From contig NZ_FNSM01000001.1 in assembly GCF_900105415.1 (NCBI RefSeq), forward strand, positions 2,828,501 through 2,892,500: a stretch of DNA of 64,000 nt, read 5' to 3'. The DNA comes from Streptomyces sp. TLI_105 (GTDB lineage Bacteria; Actinomycetota; Actinomycetes; Streptomycetales; Streptomycetaceae). Every line of letters starts with the position of its first letter. The stretch's first letter is position 1. The position numbers were made by a program, and so were the translations under genes. Below are positions 18,357-27,729 of the stretch, piece after piece. Under the pieces are notes generated by a model that did no database searches, had not been told where the DNA came from, and was given only the letters and a program-made list of their open reading frames with translations.

Positions 18357-19688
18357 ATGACCGCAGCAGCTTCCGCGCACATCGACCCGCCCACCGACCT
18401 CTGGCCCGCCCCGTACGCCCGCGGCGCCGTCGACGCGACCGTCACCGTGCCCGGATCGAAGTCGGTCACCAACCGCGCCCTGGTCCTCGCCGCGCTCGCC
18501 GCCGAGCCGGGCTGGCTGCGCCGCCCTCTGCGCTCCCGCGACACCCTCCTGATGGCCGAGGCGCTCCGTACCCTCGGCGTGAAGATCGAGGAAGGCGTGG
18601 GCCCCGACGGCTCCGGCGAGGCCTGGCGGATCATCCCCTCCCCGCTGCGCGGCCCCGCGACCGTCGACGTCGGCAACGCGGGCACGGTCATGCGCTTCCT
18701 GCCCCCGGTCGCGGCCCTCGCCGACGGTCCGGTGCGCTTCGACGGCGACCCCCGCTCCCACGAGCGCCCGCTGCACGGCGTGATCGACGCCCTGCGCGCG
18801 CTCGGCGCCCGGATCGACGACGACGGCCGGGGCTCGCTCCCGATGACCGTGCACGGCGTCGGCGGCCTGGACGGCGGCACCGTCGAGATCGACGCCTCCT
18901 CGTCCTCCCAGTTCGTCAGCGCCCTGCTGCTCTCAGCGCCCCGCTTCAACCAGGGCGTCGAGGTGCGGCACGTCGGCAGCCGGCTCCCCTCGCTCCCCCA
19001 CATCCGGATGACGGTCGACATGCTGCGGGCGGTCGGCGCCCAGGTCGACGAGCCGGAGCACGGCGGCGCCCCGAACGTGTGGCGGGTGACGCCCACCGGG
19101 CTGCGCGGCCGGGACCTCGTCGTGGAGCCCGACCTGTCGAACGCGCAGCCGTTCCTGGCGGCGGCCCTGGTGACCGGGGGCCGGGTGACGATCCCCGACT
19201 GGCCGGAGCGGACCACCCAGCCGGGTGACGAGCTGCGTCGGATCTTCACCGAGATGGGTGGCTCCTGCGAGCTCACCGACGCGGGCCTGACCTTCACCGG
19301 CACGGGCCGGATCCACGGCATCGACGTGGACCTCGGCGAGGTCGGCGAGCTGACCCCCGGGATCGCGGCGGTCGCGGCGCTCGCCGACTCCCCGTCGACC
19401 CTGCGCGGGGTGGCCCACCTGCGGCTGCACGAGACGGACCGGCTCGCGGCGCTCACCAAGGAGATCAACGAGCTCGGCGGAGACGTGACGGAGACCGAGG
19501 ACGGCCTCCACATCCGCCCGCGCCCGCTGCACGGCGGCGTCTTCCACACGTACCACGACCACCGCATGGCGACGGCGGGCGCGATCATCGGCCTCGCGGT
19601 GGAGGGCGTGGAGATCGAGGACGTGGCGACGACGGCGAAGACCTTGCCGGACTTCCCGACGATGTGGACCGAAATGCTCGGGGTCTGA
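18357..19688 (+). CDS. aroA: 3-phosphoshikimate 1-carboxyvinyltransferase (EPSP synthase)
   Basis: A 443-residue enzyme of aromatic amino acid synthesis that joins phosphoenolpyruvate to shikimate-3-phosphate. The substrate-binding [11 protein letters not shown] near residue 33, the NAGTVMRFL loop (consensus GNAGTxxR) and the [11 protein letters not shown] motif are all present. The C-terminal YHDHRMA is typical. It is the second gene of the cluster 17650-20704, with rsgA following after only 2 bp. Confidence 0.96.
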   Translation: MTAAASAHIDPPTDLWPAPYARGAVDATVTVPGSKSVTNRALVLAALAAEPGWLRRPLRSRDTLLMAEALRTLGVKIEEGVGPDGSGEAWRIIPSPLRGPATVDVGNAGTVMRFLPPVAALADGPVRFDGDPRSHERPLHGVIDALRALGARIDDDGRGSLPMTVHGVGGLDGGTVEIDASSSSQFVSALLLSAPRFNQGVEVRHVGSRLPSLPHIRMTVDMLRAVGAQVDEPEHGGAPNVWRVTPTGLRGRDLVVEPDLSNAQPFLAAALVTGGRVTIPDWPERTTQPGDELRRIFTEMGGSCELTDAGLTFTGTGRIHGIDVDLGEVGELTPGIAAVAALADSPSTLRGVAHLRLHETDRLAALTKEINELGGDVTETEDGLHIRPRPLHGGVFHTYHDHRMATAGAIIGLAVEGVEIEDVATTAKTLPDFPTMWTEMLGV

Positions 19689-19690
19689 AC

Positions 19691-20704
19691 ATGCGGCGCT
19701 ACGGCAAGCACACCGACGAGGACGACATCCGCCAGCGGCCCAACCGCAAGGGCACCCGTCCCCGCACCAGCATCCGTCCGAAGCACGAGGACGCCGTCGA
19801 GGGCATGGTCCTCACCGTCGACCGGGGCCGGCTGACCGTTCTGGTCGACGACCGGGCGGTGACGGCGATGAAGGCGCGCGAGCTGGGCCGCAAGGCCGCC
19901 GTCGTCGGCGACCGGGTCTCCCTCGTCGGCGACCTCTCCGGCGAGAAGGACACACTGGCCCGGATCGTGCGGATCGGCGAGCGCAGCTCGGTGCTCCGGC
20001 GCACGGCCGACGACGACGACCCGTACGAGCGGGTGGTCGTCGCCAACGCCGACCAGCTGGCGATCGTCACCGCGCTCGCCGATCCGGAGCCGCGCCCCCG
20101 ACTGATCGACCGCTGTCTGGTGGCGGCCTACGACGGCGGGCTCTCCCCGCTGCTCGTCCTGACCAAGTCGGACCTGGCCCCGCCGGACGCGCTCCTGGAG
20201 ATGTACGGCGCGCTGGGCGTGCCCCATGTGGTGACCACCCGCGAGGAGTTCGTCGACGGGGTCGCGGCCGAGCGGGTCCACGAGCACCTGAAGGGCCGCA
20301 CCACCGCGTTCGTCGGCCACTCCGGCGTCGGCAAGACGACCCTGGTGAACGCGCTGGTCCCGCCGGACCGGCGGCGCCTCACGGGTGTGGTCAACGCGGT
20401 CACGGGCCGCGGCCGGCACACCACCACCTCGGCGCTCGCGCTGCCGCTGAACGACAAGGAGGGCGGCTGGGTCATCGACACCCCGGGCGTGCGCTCCTTC
20501 GGTCTGCACCACGTCGACCCGTCCCGGGTGATCCTCGCCTTCCCCGATCTCGTGCCGGGCACGGAGAACTGCCCGCGCGCGTGCAGCCACGACGAGCCGG
20601 ACTGCGGGCTCGACGCGTACGTGGCGGAGGGGCACGCCGATCCGGCGCGGCTGTACTCGCTGCGGCGGCTGCTCGCGACCCGGGAGCGACGCGAGGGCGA
20701 CTGA
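19691..20704 (+). CDS. rsgA: Ribosome small-subunit-dependent GTPase A
   Basis: A 337-residue circularly permuted GTPase that helps mature the 30S subunit. An N-terminal OB-fold (about 35-105) precedes the permuted G motifs, in the order LTKSD (G4), then GHSGVGKTTL (G1) and DTPG (G3). A C-terminal zinc finger has C-x4-C-x-H-x5-C (CPRACSH...C). The start ATG lies 2 bp after the aroA stop. Confidence 0.95.
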   Translation: MRRYGKHTDEDDIRQRPNRKGTRPRTSIRPKHEDAVEGMVLTVDRGRLTVLVDDRAVTAMKARELGRKAAVVGDRVSLVGDLSGEKDTLARIVRIGERSSVLRRTADDDDPYERVVVANADQLAIVTALADPEPRPRLIDRCLVAAYDGGLSPLLVLTKSDLAPPDALLEMYGALGVPHVVTTREEFVDGVAAERVHEHLKGRTTAFVGHSGVGKTTLVNALVPPDRRRLTGVVNAVTGRGRHTTTSALALPLNDKEGGWVIDTPGVRSFGLHHVDPSRVILAFPDLVPGTENCPRACSHDEPDCGLDAYVAEGHADPARLYSLRRLLATRERREGD

Positions 20705-20729
20705 GCCACCGGCGTTTACGCCGCGTCGC

Positions 20730-20784
20730 TGTCGGTAAGTGCATAATCGCACCAAGTGCGACGAAGCAGTCACCGACGGCGTGG
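20730..20784 (+). promoter_or_regulatory. Promoter with inverted repeats upstream of the SMR exporter gene
   Basis: An extended -10-like TGCATAAT (20737-20744) is followed by CGCAC-CAA-GTGCG (a 5-bp palindrome, about 20747-20759). An outer repeat GTCGGT...ACCGAC encloses both. This could be a regulator operator or a small RNA fold. SMR proteins of the SugE/Gdx group export guanidinium and often lie behind guanidine riboswitches, but I do not find the conserved bases of those classes. Confidence 0.4.
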
Positions 20785-20796
20785 GAGGCACTGACG

Positions 20797-21120
20797 ATGG
20801 CGTGGCTGCTGGTGGTGATCGCGGGAGTCCTGGAGACGGGCTTCGCGGTCTGCCTGAAGCTCTCGCACGGCTTCACCCGGCTGTGGCCCACGATCGCCTT
20901 CGCCTCCTTCGCCCTGGGCAGCTTCGGTCTCCTCACGCTGGCGCTGCGGAAGCTCGACGTGGGTCCGGCGTACGCGGTGTGGACGGGGATCGGCGCGGCC
21001 GGGACGGCGATCTACGGCATGGTCTTCCTCGGCGACGTGGTCTCCACGCTCAAGATCGTCTCGATCACCCTGGTCATCGCGGGGGTCATCGGACTCCAGC
21101 TCTCCGGGTCCGCGCACTGA
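20797..21120 (+). CDS. Small multidrug resistance (SMR) family exporter, SugE/QacE-like
   Basis: A 107-residue protein with four membrane helices, including the membrane-embedded Glu of helix 1 (VLETGFAVCLK) and the [16 protein letters not shown] segment of the family. It works as a dual-topology dimer that exchanges protons for cationic compounds such as quaternary ammonium ions or guanidinium. ATG 20797 is preceded by GGGAGG. Its 3' end overlaps the convergent TetR-type gene by 109 bp. Confidence 0.9.
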   Translation: MAWLLVVIAGVLETGFAVCLKLSHGFTRLWPTIAFASFALGSFGLLTLALRKLDVGPAYAVWTGIGAAGTAIYGMVFLGDVVSTLKIVSITLVIAGVIGLQLSGSAH

Positions 21121-21647
21121 GGGGTCATCGGCAGGGCCGGTGCGACGACGTGACTGAGGGCGATCCGTACGGCGAGCTCACAGCCGGCCGCCCACCGCTC
21201 CCCCGCGCAGGCCACGGTCTCCGCCACGAGTTCGCCGGGCGCGGGCGGGCCTGCGTCGGCGCGCCGCTGGGCGGGGACGGGGGCGGGCCGGGCGCCCGGC
21301 CGGGCCGGCCGGGGCTGGGGCAGTCGCTCGTTCCAGGCGCCGGTGAGCAGGGCCCGGAGCACCGGGCGGACGGCGGCGCGGGTGACGATCCACTCGGCGA
21401 CGGCGACGAGGTTGCGCTCGGGCGGGGCGGGGGCGGCGAGCAGGTGCCGGACACCCTGGAGGTAGGAGTCGGCCTCTCTGCGCACGAGGGCGCGCGCGAG
21501 CCCCTCCTTGCTGCCGAACTCGTTGTAGAGGGTCTGCCGGGAGACCCGGGCGGCGGCGGCGAGGTCGGCCATGCGCACGGCTGACCAGGGGCGGTGCGCG
21601 AGCGCGGCGAGCGCGGCATCGAGCAGGGCCTCGCGGGCGTTCGCCAT
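21012..21647 (-). CDS. TetR-family transcriptional regulator
   Basis: A 211-residue regulator with a clear N-terminal helix-turn-helix (residues about 25-50: [20 protein letters not shown]). The C-terminal ligand domain is Pro/Ala-rich and ends in an odd tail read through the SMR gene. The start has GGAGG five bases upstream. The frame does not stop until 21012, so the last 35 or so codons lie antisense to the convergent SMR gene. It may regulate that exporter, but this is inference from proximity. Confidence 0.85.
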   Translation of the reverse strand: MANAREALLDAALAALAHRPWSAVRMADLAAAARVSRQTLYNEFGSKEGLARALVRREADSYLQGVRHLLAAPAPPERNLVAVAEWIVTRAAVRPVLRALLTGAWNERLPQPRPARPGARPAPVPAQRRADAGPPAPGELVAETVACAGERWAAGCELAVRIALSHVVAPALPMTPQCADPESWSPMTPAMTRVIETILSVETTSPRKTMP

Positions 21648-21764
21648 CCTCACCTCCGGAGGGAACGGTTCTCCGCTCAGCGTCGGCAGGCGCCCACTCT
21701 CTGTCAAGGGGGCGGCGGTGGACGGTTCGCCGCGTGTCCGCACGTCGGGGATAGAGTGCCGACC

Positions 21765-22574
21765 ATGGCCGACTACCACGATGATCTGCGTCTCGCCCAC
21801 GTCCTCGCGGATGCCGCCGACGCGGCCACCATGGACCGCTTCCAGGCGCTCGACCTCCGGGTCGAGACGAAGCCGGACATGACCCCGGTGAGCGAGGCCG
21901 ACAAGGCGGCGGAGGAGCTGATCCGCGGACAGCTCCAGCGCGCCAGGCCGCGCGACGCGATCCTCGGCGAGGAGTACGGCGTGGAGGGCTCGGGCCCGCG
22001 CCGCTGGGTGATCGACCCGATCGACGGCACCAAGAACTACGTGCGCGGGGTGCCGGTCTGGGCGACCCTGATCGCGCTGATGGAGGCCGGGGAGACCGGC
22101 TTCCAGCCGGTGGTGGGCGTGGTGTCCGCCCCGGCGCTCGGCCGGCGCTGGTGGGCCGCGAAGGGGCTCGGCGCGTACACGGGCCGCAGCCTGTCCTCGG
22201 CGACCCGGCTGGGCGTCTCGAAGGTCGCGTCCCTGTCGGACGCCTCCTTCGCGTACTCCTCGCTGAGCGGCTGGGAGGAGCAGGGCCGCCTCGACGGCTT
22301 CCTCGACCTCACGCGCGCGTGCTGGCGGACCCGGGCGTACGGCGACTTCTGGCCGTACATGATGGTCGCCGAGGGTTCCGTGGACATCTGCGCGGAGCCG
22401 GAGCTGTCGCTGTGGGACATGGCCGCGGTCGCGATCGTGGTCCAGGAGGCCGGTGGCACGTACACGGGCCTGGACGGGCGGCACGGCCCGCACAGCGGGA
22501 ACGCGGCGGCGTCGAACGGTCTGCTCCACGGCGAGCTGCTGAGCTACCTGAACCAGGAGAGCGAGCGCTCCTGA
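21765..22574 (+). CDS. hisN: Histidinol-phosphatase, inositol-monophosphatase family
   Basis: A 269-residue metal-dependent phosphatase. Motif 1 [10 protein letters not shown], motif 2 [15 protein letters not shown] (metal-binding Asp, Asp) and the C-terminal [16 protein letters not shown] are complete. In actinobacteria this subgroup supplies the histidinol-phosphate phosphatase step of histidine synthesis. It is divergent from the TetR gene and closed by a hairpin with a short T run. Confidence 0.88.
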   Translation: MADYHDDLRLAHVLADAADAATMDRFQALDLRVETKPDMTPVSEADKAAEELIRGQLQRARPRDAILGEEYGVEGSGPRRWVIDPIDGTKNYVRGVPVWATLIALMEAGETGFQPVVGVVSAPALGRRWWAAKGLGAYTGRSLSSATRLGVSKVASLSDASFAYSSLSGWEEQGRLDGFLDLTRACWRTRAYGDFWPYMMVAEGSVDICAEPELSLWDMAAVAIVVQEAGGTYTGLDGRHGPHSGNAAASNGLLHGELLSYLNQESERS

Positions 22575-22582
22575 CGCTCCCC

Positions 22583-22603
22583 GGGGGCGCGTCGCGCGCC
22601 CCC
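22583..22603 (+). terminator. Terminator after hisN
   Basis: A 9-bp all-GC stem (22583-22591 with 22595-22603), 3-nt loop, followed by TTTA. Confidence 0.8.
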
Positions 22604-22702
22604 TTTACGACCCACCTCCCCGGTGCGACTCTGAGAGTCCCCCCGCTTGTGAACTTGTGAATTCTTTCTCGTGGGGGTCTCACCAAGGAGGTGGCTCCGT
22701 CC

Positions 22703-23092
22703 ATGCTCGTCCGTGACGCCATGAGCACCGTGGTCCTCACCATCGGCCCCGCCCACACCCTCCGACAGGCGGCCCGGCTGATGTCGGCGCGCCACGTCGG
22801 CGCGGCGATCGTCCTCGACACCGACGCCGGCGGGCTCGGCATCCTCACCGAGCGCGACATCCTCAACTCCCTGGCCCGGGACCAGGACCCCGACCGGGAG
22901 ACCGCCGGCTCCCACACCACCCGTGACGTGGTCTTCGCCGCACCCGCCTGGACGCTGGCGGAGGCGGCCGAGGCCATGACGCGCGGCGGCTTCCGCCACC
23001 TCGTCGTCCTCGACGACCGGGGGCCCGTCGGCATCGTCTCCGTACGCGACATCATCCGCTGCTGGATCCCGGTGCACAGCGTCGCCGGCTGA
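22703..23092 (+). CDS. Two-CBS-domain protein
   Basis: A 129-residue protein made of two CBS repeats (about 1-60 and 70-125). Each has the expected core: MSARHVGAAIVLD followed by GILTERDIL, and MTRGGFRHLVVLD followed by GIVSVRDII. Stand-alone CBS pairs bind adenine nucleotides and act as energy or redox sensors; the partner is unknown. ATG 22703 is preferred, with AAGGAGG 11 bases upstream. A tandem 8-bp repeat lies 42 bp upstream of the start. Confidence 0.88.
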   Translation: MLVRDAMSTVVLTIGPAHTLRQAARLMSARHVGAAIVLDTDAGGLGILTERDILNSLARDQDPDRETAGSHTTRDVVFAAPAWTLAEAAEAMTRGGFRHLVVLDDRGPVGIVSVRDIIRCWIPVHSVAG

Positions 23093-23098
23093 GCATGC

Positions 23099-23140
23099 GG
23101 GGGCGGGCCGGACCGCCGTACGGAGATCCGGCCCGCCCCC
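23099..23140. terminator. Bidirectional terminator between the CBS gene and katA
   Basis: A 14-bp perfect stem (23099-23112 with 23127-23140) between converging genes. Confidence 0.8.
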
Positions 23141-23158
23141 TCTCGACGGCAAGCGCCC

Positions 23159-24610
23159 TCAGCCGCGCAGGGCCTGGACCGCGGCCTCCAGCCGCTTGCC
23201 GAAGTCACCGTCCGCCTTGCGGAAGTTGTCGATCGCCCGCTCGGCGATGTCGTCGCGCGAGACCTTGGCGATGAAGCCCGCCAGGTTCCCGACGAGACGG
23301 CCCTTCTCGTCCTCCGACATCAGGCGGTAGAGGTCGCCCGCCTGCACGAAGTCGTCGTCCTCGGCGTGCGAGGGGGCGGCGTGGTCGCCGGTCACGCCGG
23401 TGACCGGGGAGCCGACCCAGAGCGGCCGGTCCGTCTGGTGCGGGCCGCCGAAGCTGTTCGGCTCGTAGTTCTTCGCGCCCTTGTGGCGGCCGTCGTAGAG
23501 GAAGCCGTCACGCGAGTGGGTGCGCGCCTCGGTGGCGTGCGGGCGGTTCACCGGCAGGTGGTCGGCGTTGACGCCGACGCGGTAGCGGTGCGCGTCGCCG
23601 TAGGCGAAGAGGCGACCCTGGAGCATCTTGTCCGGGGAGGGACCGATGCCCGGCACGAAGTGCGCGGGGCTGAAGATCGACTGCTCGACCTCGGCGAAGA
23701 TGTTCTCCGGGTTGCGGTTGAGCTCCAGCTTGCCGATCTCGATCGGCGGGTAGTCGGCGTGCGGCCACACCTTGGTGAGGTCGAACGGGTTGAAGCGGTA
23801 GGTCGCCGCCTCGGCCGCGGGCATGATCTGGACCTGCACGGTCCAGCTGGGGAAGTCGCCGCGCTCGATGGCCTCGCGCAGGTCGCGCTGGTGCGAGTCC
23901 GGGTCCTCGCCCGCGAGGCGGTTGGCCTCGTCCTGGGTGAGGTTCTCGATGCCCTGGTCGGTCTTAAAGTGGTACTTGACCCAGAAGACCTCGCCGGCCT
24001 CGTTGTTCCACTGGAACGTGTGCGAGCCGAAGCCGTCCATGTGGCGGTACGAGGCGGGGATGCCGCGGTCACCGAAGAGCCAGGTGACCTGGTGGGTCGA
24101 CTCCGGAGAGAGGCCCCAGAAGTCCCAGACGTTGTCCGCCTCCTGCGAGCCGGTGTACGGGTCGCGCTTCTGGGTGTGGATGAAGTCGGGGAACTTGATG
24201 GCGTCCCTGATGAAGAACACCGGCGTGTTGTTGCCGACGAGGTCGTAGTTGCCCTCCTCGGTGTAGAACTTCAGCGCCCAGCCCCGGGGGTCGCGCACCG
24301 CGTCCGCCGCGCCGAGGTTGCCCGCGACGGTGGAGAAGCGCAGGAAGGTCTCGGTCTCCTTGCCGACCTCGGAGAGGAACTTGGCGCGCGTCCACCGCGT
24401 GACGTCACGGGTCACCGTGAAGGTGCCGTAGGCGCCCGCGCCGCGCGCGTGGACCACGCGCTCCGGGATGCGCTCGCGGTTGAAGTGGGCGAGCTTCTCC
24501 AGGAGGAGCTGGTCCTGGACGAGGACCGGCCCGCCGACGCCCGCGGTCTCGCTGTTCTGGTTGTCGGCGACCGGAGCCCCGGCCTCCGTGGTGAGCGGTC
24601 CCTGCGTCAC
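23159..24610 (-). CDS. katA: Monofunctional haem catalase
   Basis: A 483-residue clade-3-type catalase that breaks down hydrogen peroxide. The distal His lies in [13 protein letters not shown], the distal Asn in NTPVFFIRD, and the haem-ligand Tyr in [13 protein letters not shown] chose GTG 24610, which has AGGAGG six bases upstream and gives the N-terminus [11 protein letters not shown] known from related proteins; ATG 24628 would add six residues. It is divergent from the Fur-type regulator CatR, with an operator-like palindrome between, and is called catA in S. coelicolor. Confidence 0.94.
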   Translation of the reverse strand: MTQGPLTTEAGAPVADNQNSETAGVGGPVLVQDQLLLEKLAHFNRERIPERVVHARGAGAYGTFTVTRDVTRWTRAKFLSEVGKETETFLRFSTVAGNLGAADAVRDPRGWALKFYTEEGNYDLVGNNTPVFFIRDAIKFPDFIHTQKRDPYTGSQEADNVWDFWGLSPESTHQVTWLFGDRGIPASYRHMDGFGSHTFQWNNEAGEVFWVKYHFKTDQGIENLTQDEANRLAGEDPDSHQRDLREAIERGDFPSWTVQVQIMPAAEAATYRFNPFDLTKVWPHADYPPIEIGKLELNRNPENIFAEVEQSIFSPAHFVPGIGPSPDKMLQGRLFAYGDAHRYRVGVNADHLPVNRPHATEARTHSRDGFLYDGRHKGAKNYEPNSFGGPHQTDRPLWVGSPVTGVTGDHAAPSHAEDDDFVQAGDLYRLMSEDEKGRLVGNLAGFIAKVSRDDIAERAIDNFRKADGDFGKRLEAAVQALRG

Positions 24611-24700
24611 GTGCGCCTCCTGCGTCATCCCTGCGAGTCCTGTCCCTCGGCCCGGGCCCCTCGAACGAGACCCTGGACAATCCCGGTCTAGATCCTACAA

Positions 24701-24713
24701 TGGACAATGTCCA
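24701..24713. promoter_or_regulatory. Putative CatR operator in the katA-catR divergent region
   Basis: TGGACAATGTCCA is a perfect 6-1-6 palindrome of the Fur/PerR type. A second TGGACAAT occurs about 27 bp away at 24674-24681. The site lies 91 bp upstream of katA and 66 bp upstream of catR, so one repressor could control both. Confidence 0.65.
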
Positions 24714-24778
24714 AGTCAAGTGAACATCCAAAGTCACACCCGTTCGGGATCTTGCTCCCGGCTGTTAGGCTGACCCCC

Positions 24779-25198
24779 ATGAGTGACCTGTTGGAACGAC
24801 TGCGCGGACGCGGCTGGCGGATGACCGCGCAGCGCCGCGTCGTGGCCGAGGTCCTCGACGGAGATCATGTGCACCTGACCGCCGACGAGGTCCACGCCCG
24901 CGCGGTGACGAAGCTGCCCGAGATCTCGCGCGCGACCGTGTACAACACGCTGGGCGAGATGGTCACCCTCGGTGAGGTCATCGAGGTCGCGACCGACGGC
25001 CGCGCCAAGCGGTACGACCCCAACGCCCACCGGCCCCACCAGCACCTGGTCTGCGGCCGCTGCGGCGCGATCCGCGACGTGCACCCGGCCGGCGACCCGC
25101 TGGCGGACCTCCCGGACACCGAGCGCTTCGGCTTCACGATCTCGAACGTCGAGGTCACCTACCGGGGCATCTGCCCGAGCTGCGCCACGACGGCCTGA
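24779..25198 (+). CDS. catR: Fur-family peroxide-responsive repressor CatR
   Basis: A 139-residue Fur/PerR-type regulator. The DNA-binding helices span about residues 10-70 (RMTAQRRVVAEVL, then ISRATVYNTLGEM). The dimerisation domain has HRPHQHLVCGRC, and structural zinc cysteines are at 92/95 and 132/135. CatR of S. coelicolor represses the catalase gene and itself, and releases DNA on oxidation. ATG 24779 gives the family length; an in-frame upstream ATG at 24707 lies inside the operator. Confidence 0.92.
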   Translation: MSDLLERLRGRGWRMTAQRRVVAEVLDGDHVHLTADEVHARAVTKLPEISRATVYNTLGEMVTLGEVIEVATDGRAKRYDPNAHRPHQHLVCGRCGAIRDVHPAGDPLADLPDTERFGFTISNVEVTYRGICPSCATTA

Positions 25199-25206
25199 CG
25201 ACCCAC

Positions 25207-25240
25207 CGAAGAAGCCCCCGCTCCGGCGGGGGCTTCTTCG
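25207..25240 (+). terminator. Terminator after catR
   Basis: A perfect 15-bp stem (25207-25221 with 25226-25240) with a TCCG loop, 8 bp after the stop. Confidence 0.85.
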
Positions 25241-25261
25241 CGCCCTGGGCACGCGGACACG

Positions 25262-25300
25262 ACGAAGGCCCGGATCCAGTGACTGGATCCGGGCCTTCGT
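25262..25300 (-). terminator. Terminator downstream of the first tRNA-fMet gene
   Basis: A 19-bp inverted repeat (25262-25280 with 25282-25300) sits 10 bp past the tRNA 3' end on the minus strand. Confidence 0.8.
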
Positions 25301-25310
25301 TGCTACTGAG

Positions 25311-25384
25311 TAGCGGGGACAGGATTTGAACCTGCGACCTCTGGGTTATGAGCCCAGCGAGCTACCGAGCTGCTCCACCCCGCG
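25311..25384 (-). tRNA. Initiator tRNA-fMet (CAT), copy 1
   Basis: A 74-nt cloverleaf with anticodon CAT. The three G-C pairs adjoining the anticodon loop (GGG-CTCATAA-CCC) and the unpaired first acceptor base (C opposite T) mark it as the initiator, not the elongator. The T-loop GGTTCAAATCC is canonical. The 3' CCA is not encoded. It is identical to the copy at 27611-27684. Confidence 0.95.
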
Positions 25385-25438
25385 TCGGTAAACACGACTC
25401 TACGGGACCCCCGTCACCAGCGCAAATCCGTTAACGCC

Positions 25439-27397
25439 TCAGGCGGTGAGCTCCTGATGCAGCGCCTCGCTCAGCCGGGCCGCCCGCTCGGCGACCTCCG
25501 CCGGGCCCAGCTCCACCGCTCGGTCGCACCAGCGACGCCCCTCGGTGAGCTCGCCCCGGCGCGCCGCGAGCAGCGCGAGCCGGAGCGCGGCGCGGCCGTG
25601 GCCGGCCCGCGCCGCCCGGGTCCACCAGAGGGCGGCCTCCCGCTCGCTGCCCTCGCGGGCGAGGAGCAGCCCGAGGTTGAAGGCGCCGTTGCGGCTGCCC
25701 GCCTCGGCGGCCTCGCGGTACCAGCGGTCGGCCTCGGCCAGGTCGCCGCGCCCGGCGGCGAGCATCCCGACCCGCACCTGGGCGCGCCGGTGGCCCTGCT
25801 GGGCGGCCCGCTCGTACCACTCCTCGCACTCGGACTTCTCCTCCCGGGGCGCGCCGAGCACGGCGGGGCCGGGGTCGGGGCGACGCGCGTCGAGCACCGA
25901 GGCGAGCCGGAAGGCGGCCTCGGCGCTGCCGCCGCCGGCCGCGCACCGCAGGTGCCGCTCGGCGGTCTGCTCGTCGCCGTCCCGCAGGGCGGCGATGCCG
26001 ACCTGGAGGGCGGCCTCGGTGTGCCCGGCGGCCGCGGCCCGCTCGTACCAGACCAGCGCCGTGCGGTCGTCGCCCCGGCCGGCGTGGAGGATGCCCAGGT
26101 TGAAGGCGGCGTCCACGCTGCCGGCCTCGGCGGCCTTGGAGAACCAGGGCTCGGCGCCGTTGGCGTCGCCGGCCTGGAGGAGCAGGACGGCGAGCGCGTT
26201 GGCGGCCTCGCGGTGACCCGCGTAGGCGGCGCGCCGGTACCACTGCTCGGCCTGCGGGATGCGGTCCTGGGCGGCGCAGAGCAGCCCGAGGTTGTAGGCG
26301 CCGTTCACGTCGCCGGCGTCCATGGCGGCCCGGTACCAGCGCTCGGCGGTCTGCTGCTCGCCCCGGGCGGCGTGCAGGGCGCCCAGCGCGTTGGCGGCGT
26401 TGCCGTCGCCGTCCTGGGCGGCCCGCAGCCACCAGACGGCGGCGCTCTCCTCGTCGCCCGCGTCGCGGAGCAGGAAGCCGAGGGCGCAGGCGGCCTTCGC
26501 CTCGCCCTCCTTGGCGGAGCTGAGGTACCAGCGGCCGGCCTCCTTGAGCTCGCCGCGGTGCTCCAGGATGGCGCCCAGGTGGAGCGCGGCCCGCCGGTGG
26601 CCGCGCGCGGCGGCCTGCCGGAACCACTGCTCGGCCTCGGCTGCCTCTCCCGCGCCCTCGCCGGCCGACTGCCCGGGAACGGCGGCCGCGGTGCCGGTCG
26701 CGGCCGCGCCGGAGGGCACGACCGCCCTGGCGCCCTGGGTGCGGAGCCGGGTGCCGGTCTCGTGCGGCCCGCGGGTGGTCTCGGTGGCCCGGCGCTCCAG
26801 GGCGAGGGCGAGGCGGTAGGCGGCCTCGCGGTGGCCCTGCTCGGCGGCGGCGCGCAGCCAGCGCTCGGCGCCGACGTCGCTGCGGTGCTCCAGGAGGTCG
26901 GCGAGGGCGTACGCGCCGAGGGCGTGGCCCTGCTCGGCGGCCTGGCGGAGCCAGTACTCGGCGGCCGGCTCGTCGCCGCGCTCGCGGTGGTGACGGCCGA
27001 GGGCGTGGGCGGCGGGGGCCGAACCGGCGACGGCGGCGACCCGCCACCAGCCCGCCGCCTCGTCGGGGTATCCGCGCTGGTGCAGCAGGACGCCCAGGTT
27101 GTTGGCGGCGGCCCGGTCCCCCTCCGCGGTGGCCCCCCGCAGGTACGGCTCGGCGCCGTCGAGGTCACCGCGGCGCAGCAGCAGCGCGCCGAGCGCGCTC
27201 ATCGAGGCGAGGTCACCGCGCTCGGCGGCCCGCCGGTGCCTGGCCTCGATCTCGGTCTCGTTCTCGGCGTCGGTCTCGGCGGTGGTGTCGACGACCGCAT
27301 CGACGGCCCCCACTGCCTCGATGATCTCGTCTGCGGCGTTTCTGGCGTGCCGCTGCACAAACCGCCCTGTCTCCAACAGAGTTGCCCTGTCCCCCAT
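25439..27397 (-). CDS. Long Sel1/TPR-repeat protein
   Basis: A 652-residue soluble protein made almost wholly of 36-residue Sel1-like helical repeats (recurring A-x2-G-x2-EA and AxxLG patterns), about 15 in number, interrupted near residues 215-250 by a low-complexity linker. There is no signal peptide or catalytic motif. Such solenoids act as protein-binding scaffolds; the partner is unknown. It lies between two identical tRNA-fMet genes, an arrangement probably conserved in the genus. ATG 27397 is preferred over 27406. Confidence 0.82.
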   Translation of the reverse strand: MGDRATLLETGRFVQRHARNAADEIIEAVGAVDAVVDTTAETDAENETEIEARHRRAAERGDLASMSALGALLLRRGDLDGAEPYLRGATAEGDRAAANNLGVLLHQRGYPDEAAGWWRVAAVAGSAPAAHALGRHHRERGDEPAAEYWLRQAAEQGHALGAYALADLLEHRSDVGAERWLRAAAEQGHREAAYRLALALERRATETTRGPHETGTRLRTQGARAVVPSGAAATGTAAAVPGQSAGEGAGEAAEAEQWFRQAAARGHRRAALHLGAILEHRGELKEAGRWYLSSAKEGEAKAACALGFLLRDAGDEESAAVWWLRAAQDGDGNAANALGALHAARGEQQTAERWYRAAMDAGDVNGAYNLGLLCAAQDRIPQAEQWYRRAAYAGHREAANALAVLLLQAGDANGAEPWFSKAAEAGSVDAAFNLGILHAGRGDDRTALVWYERAAAAGHTEAALQVGIAALRDGDEQTAERHLRCAAGGGSAEAAFRLASVLDARRPDPGPAVLGAPREEKSECEEWYERAAQQGHRRAQVRVGMLAAGRGDLAEADRWYREAAEAGSRNGAFNLGLLLAREGSEREAALWWTRAARAGHGRAALRLALLAARRGELTEGRRWCDRAVELGPAEVAERAARLSEALHQELTA

Positions 27398-27565
27398 AAA
27401 TACCATCGTCGCACCACCCGCAACCCGAGCACACCTGGTATACCGCAGCCAGTGAGGTCACTCAGCGTTTTGTCGACATGCCCACAGAGAGACAAGTCAA
27501 ACACGACTCACGCCAACTCGCCCCTTCCCTACCGCTCTTCGACACCCCCCTGCACGCCGACACAC

Positions 27566-27603
27566 GACAAGGGCCCGGATCCTTATGGATCCGGGCCCTT
27601 GTC
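27566..27603 (-). terminator. Terminator downstream of the second tRNA-fMet gene
   Basis: A 17-bp perfect stem (27566-27582 with 27587-27603) and a TTAT loop, 7 bp beyond the tRNA 3' end. Confidence 0.82.
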
Positions 27604-27610
27604 CTCTGAG

Positions 27611-27684
27611 TAGCGGGGACAGGATTTGAACCTGCGACCTCTGGGTTATGAGCCCAGCGAGCTACCGAGCTGCTCCACCCCGCG
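27611..27684 (-). tRNA. Initiator tRNA-fMet (CAT), copy 2
   Basis: Identical over all 74 nt to the copy at 25311-25384, including a few bases of flank on both sides. It has the same initiator hallmarks and its own terminator. Confidence 0.95.
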
Positions 27685-27729
27685 TCGGTGAAACCACAGT
27701 ATCACGACGCGGGGGCGCAAAACCTCAGG

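Noticed and set aside
20705..20796. Guanidine riboswitch before the SMR gene
   Set aside because: The paired ACGR hairpin loops of the guanidine-II class and the conserved bases of guanidine-I are not found.
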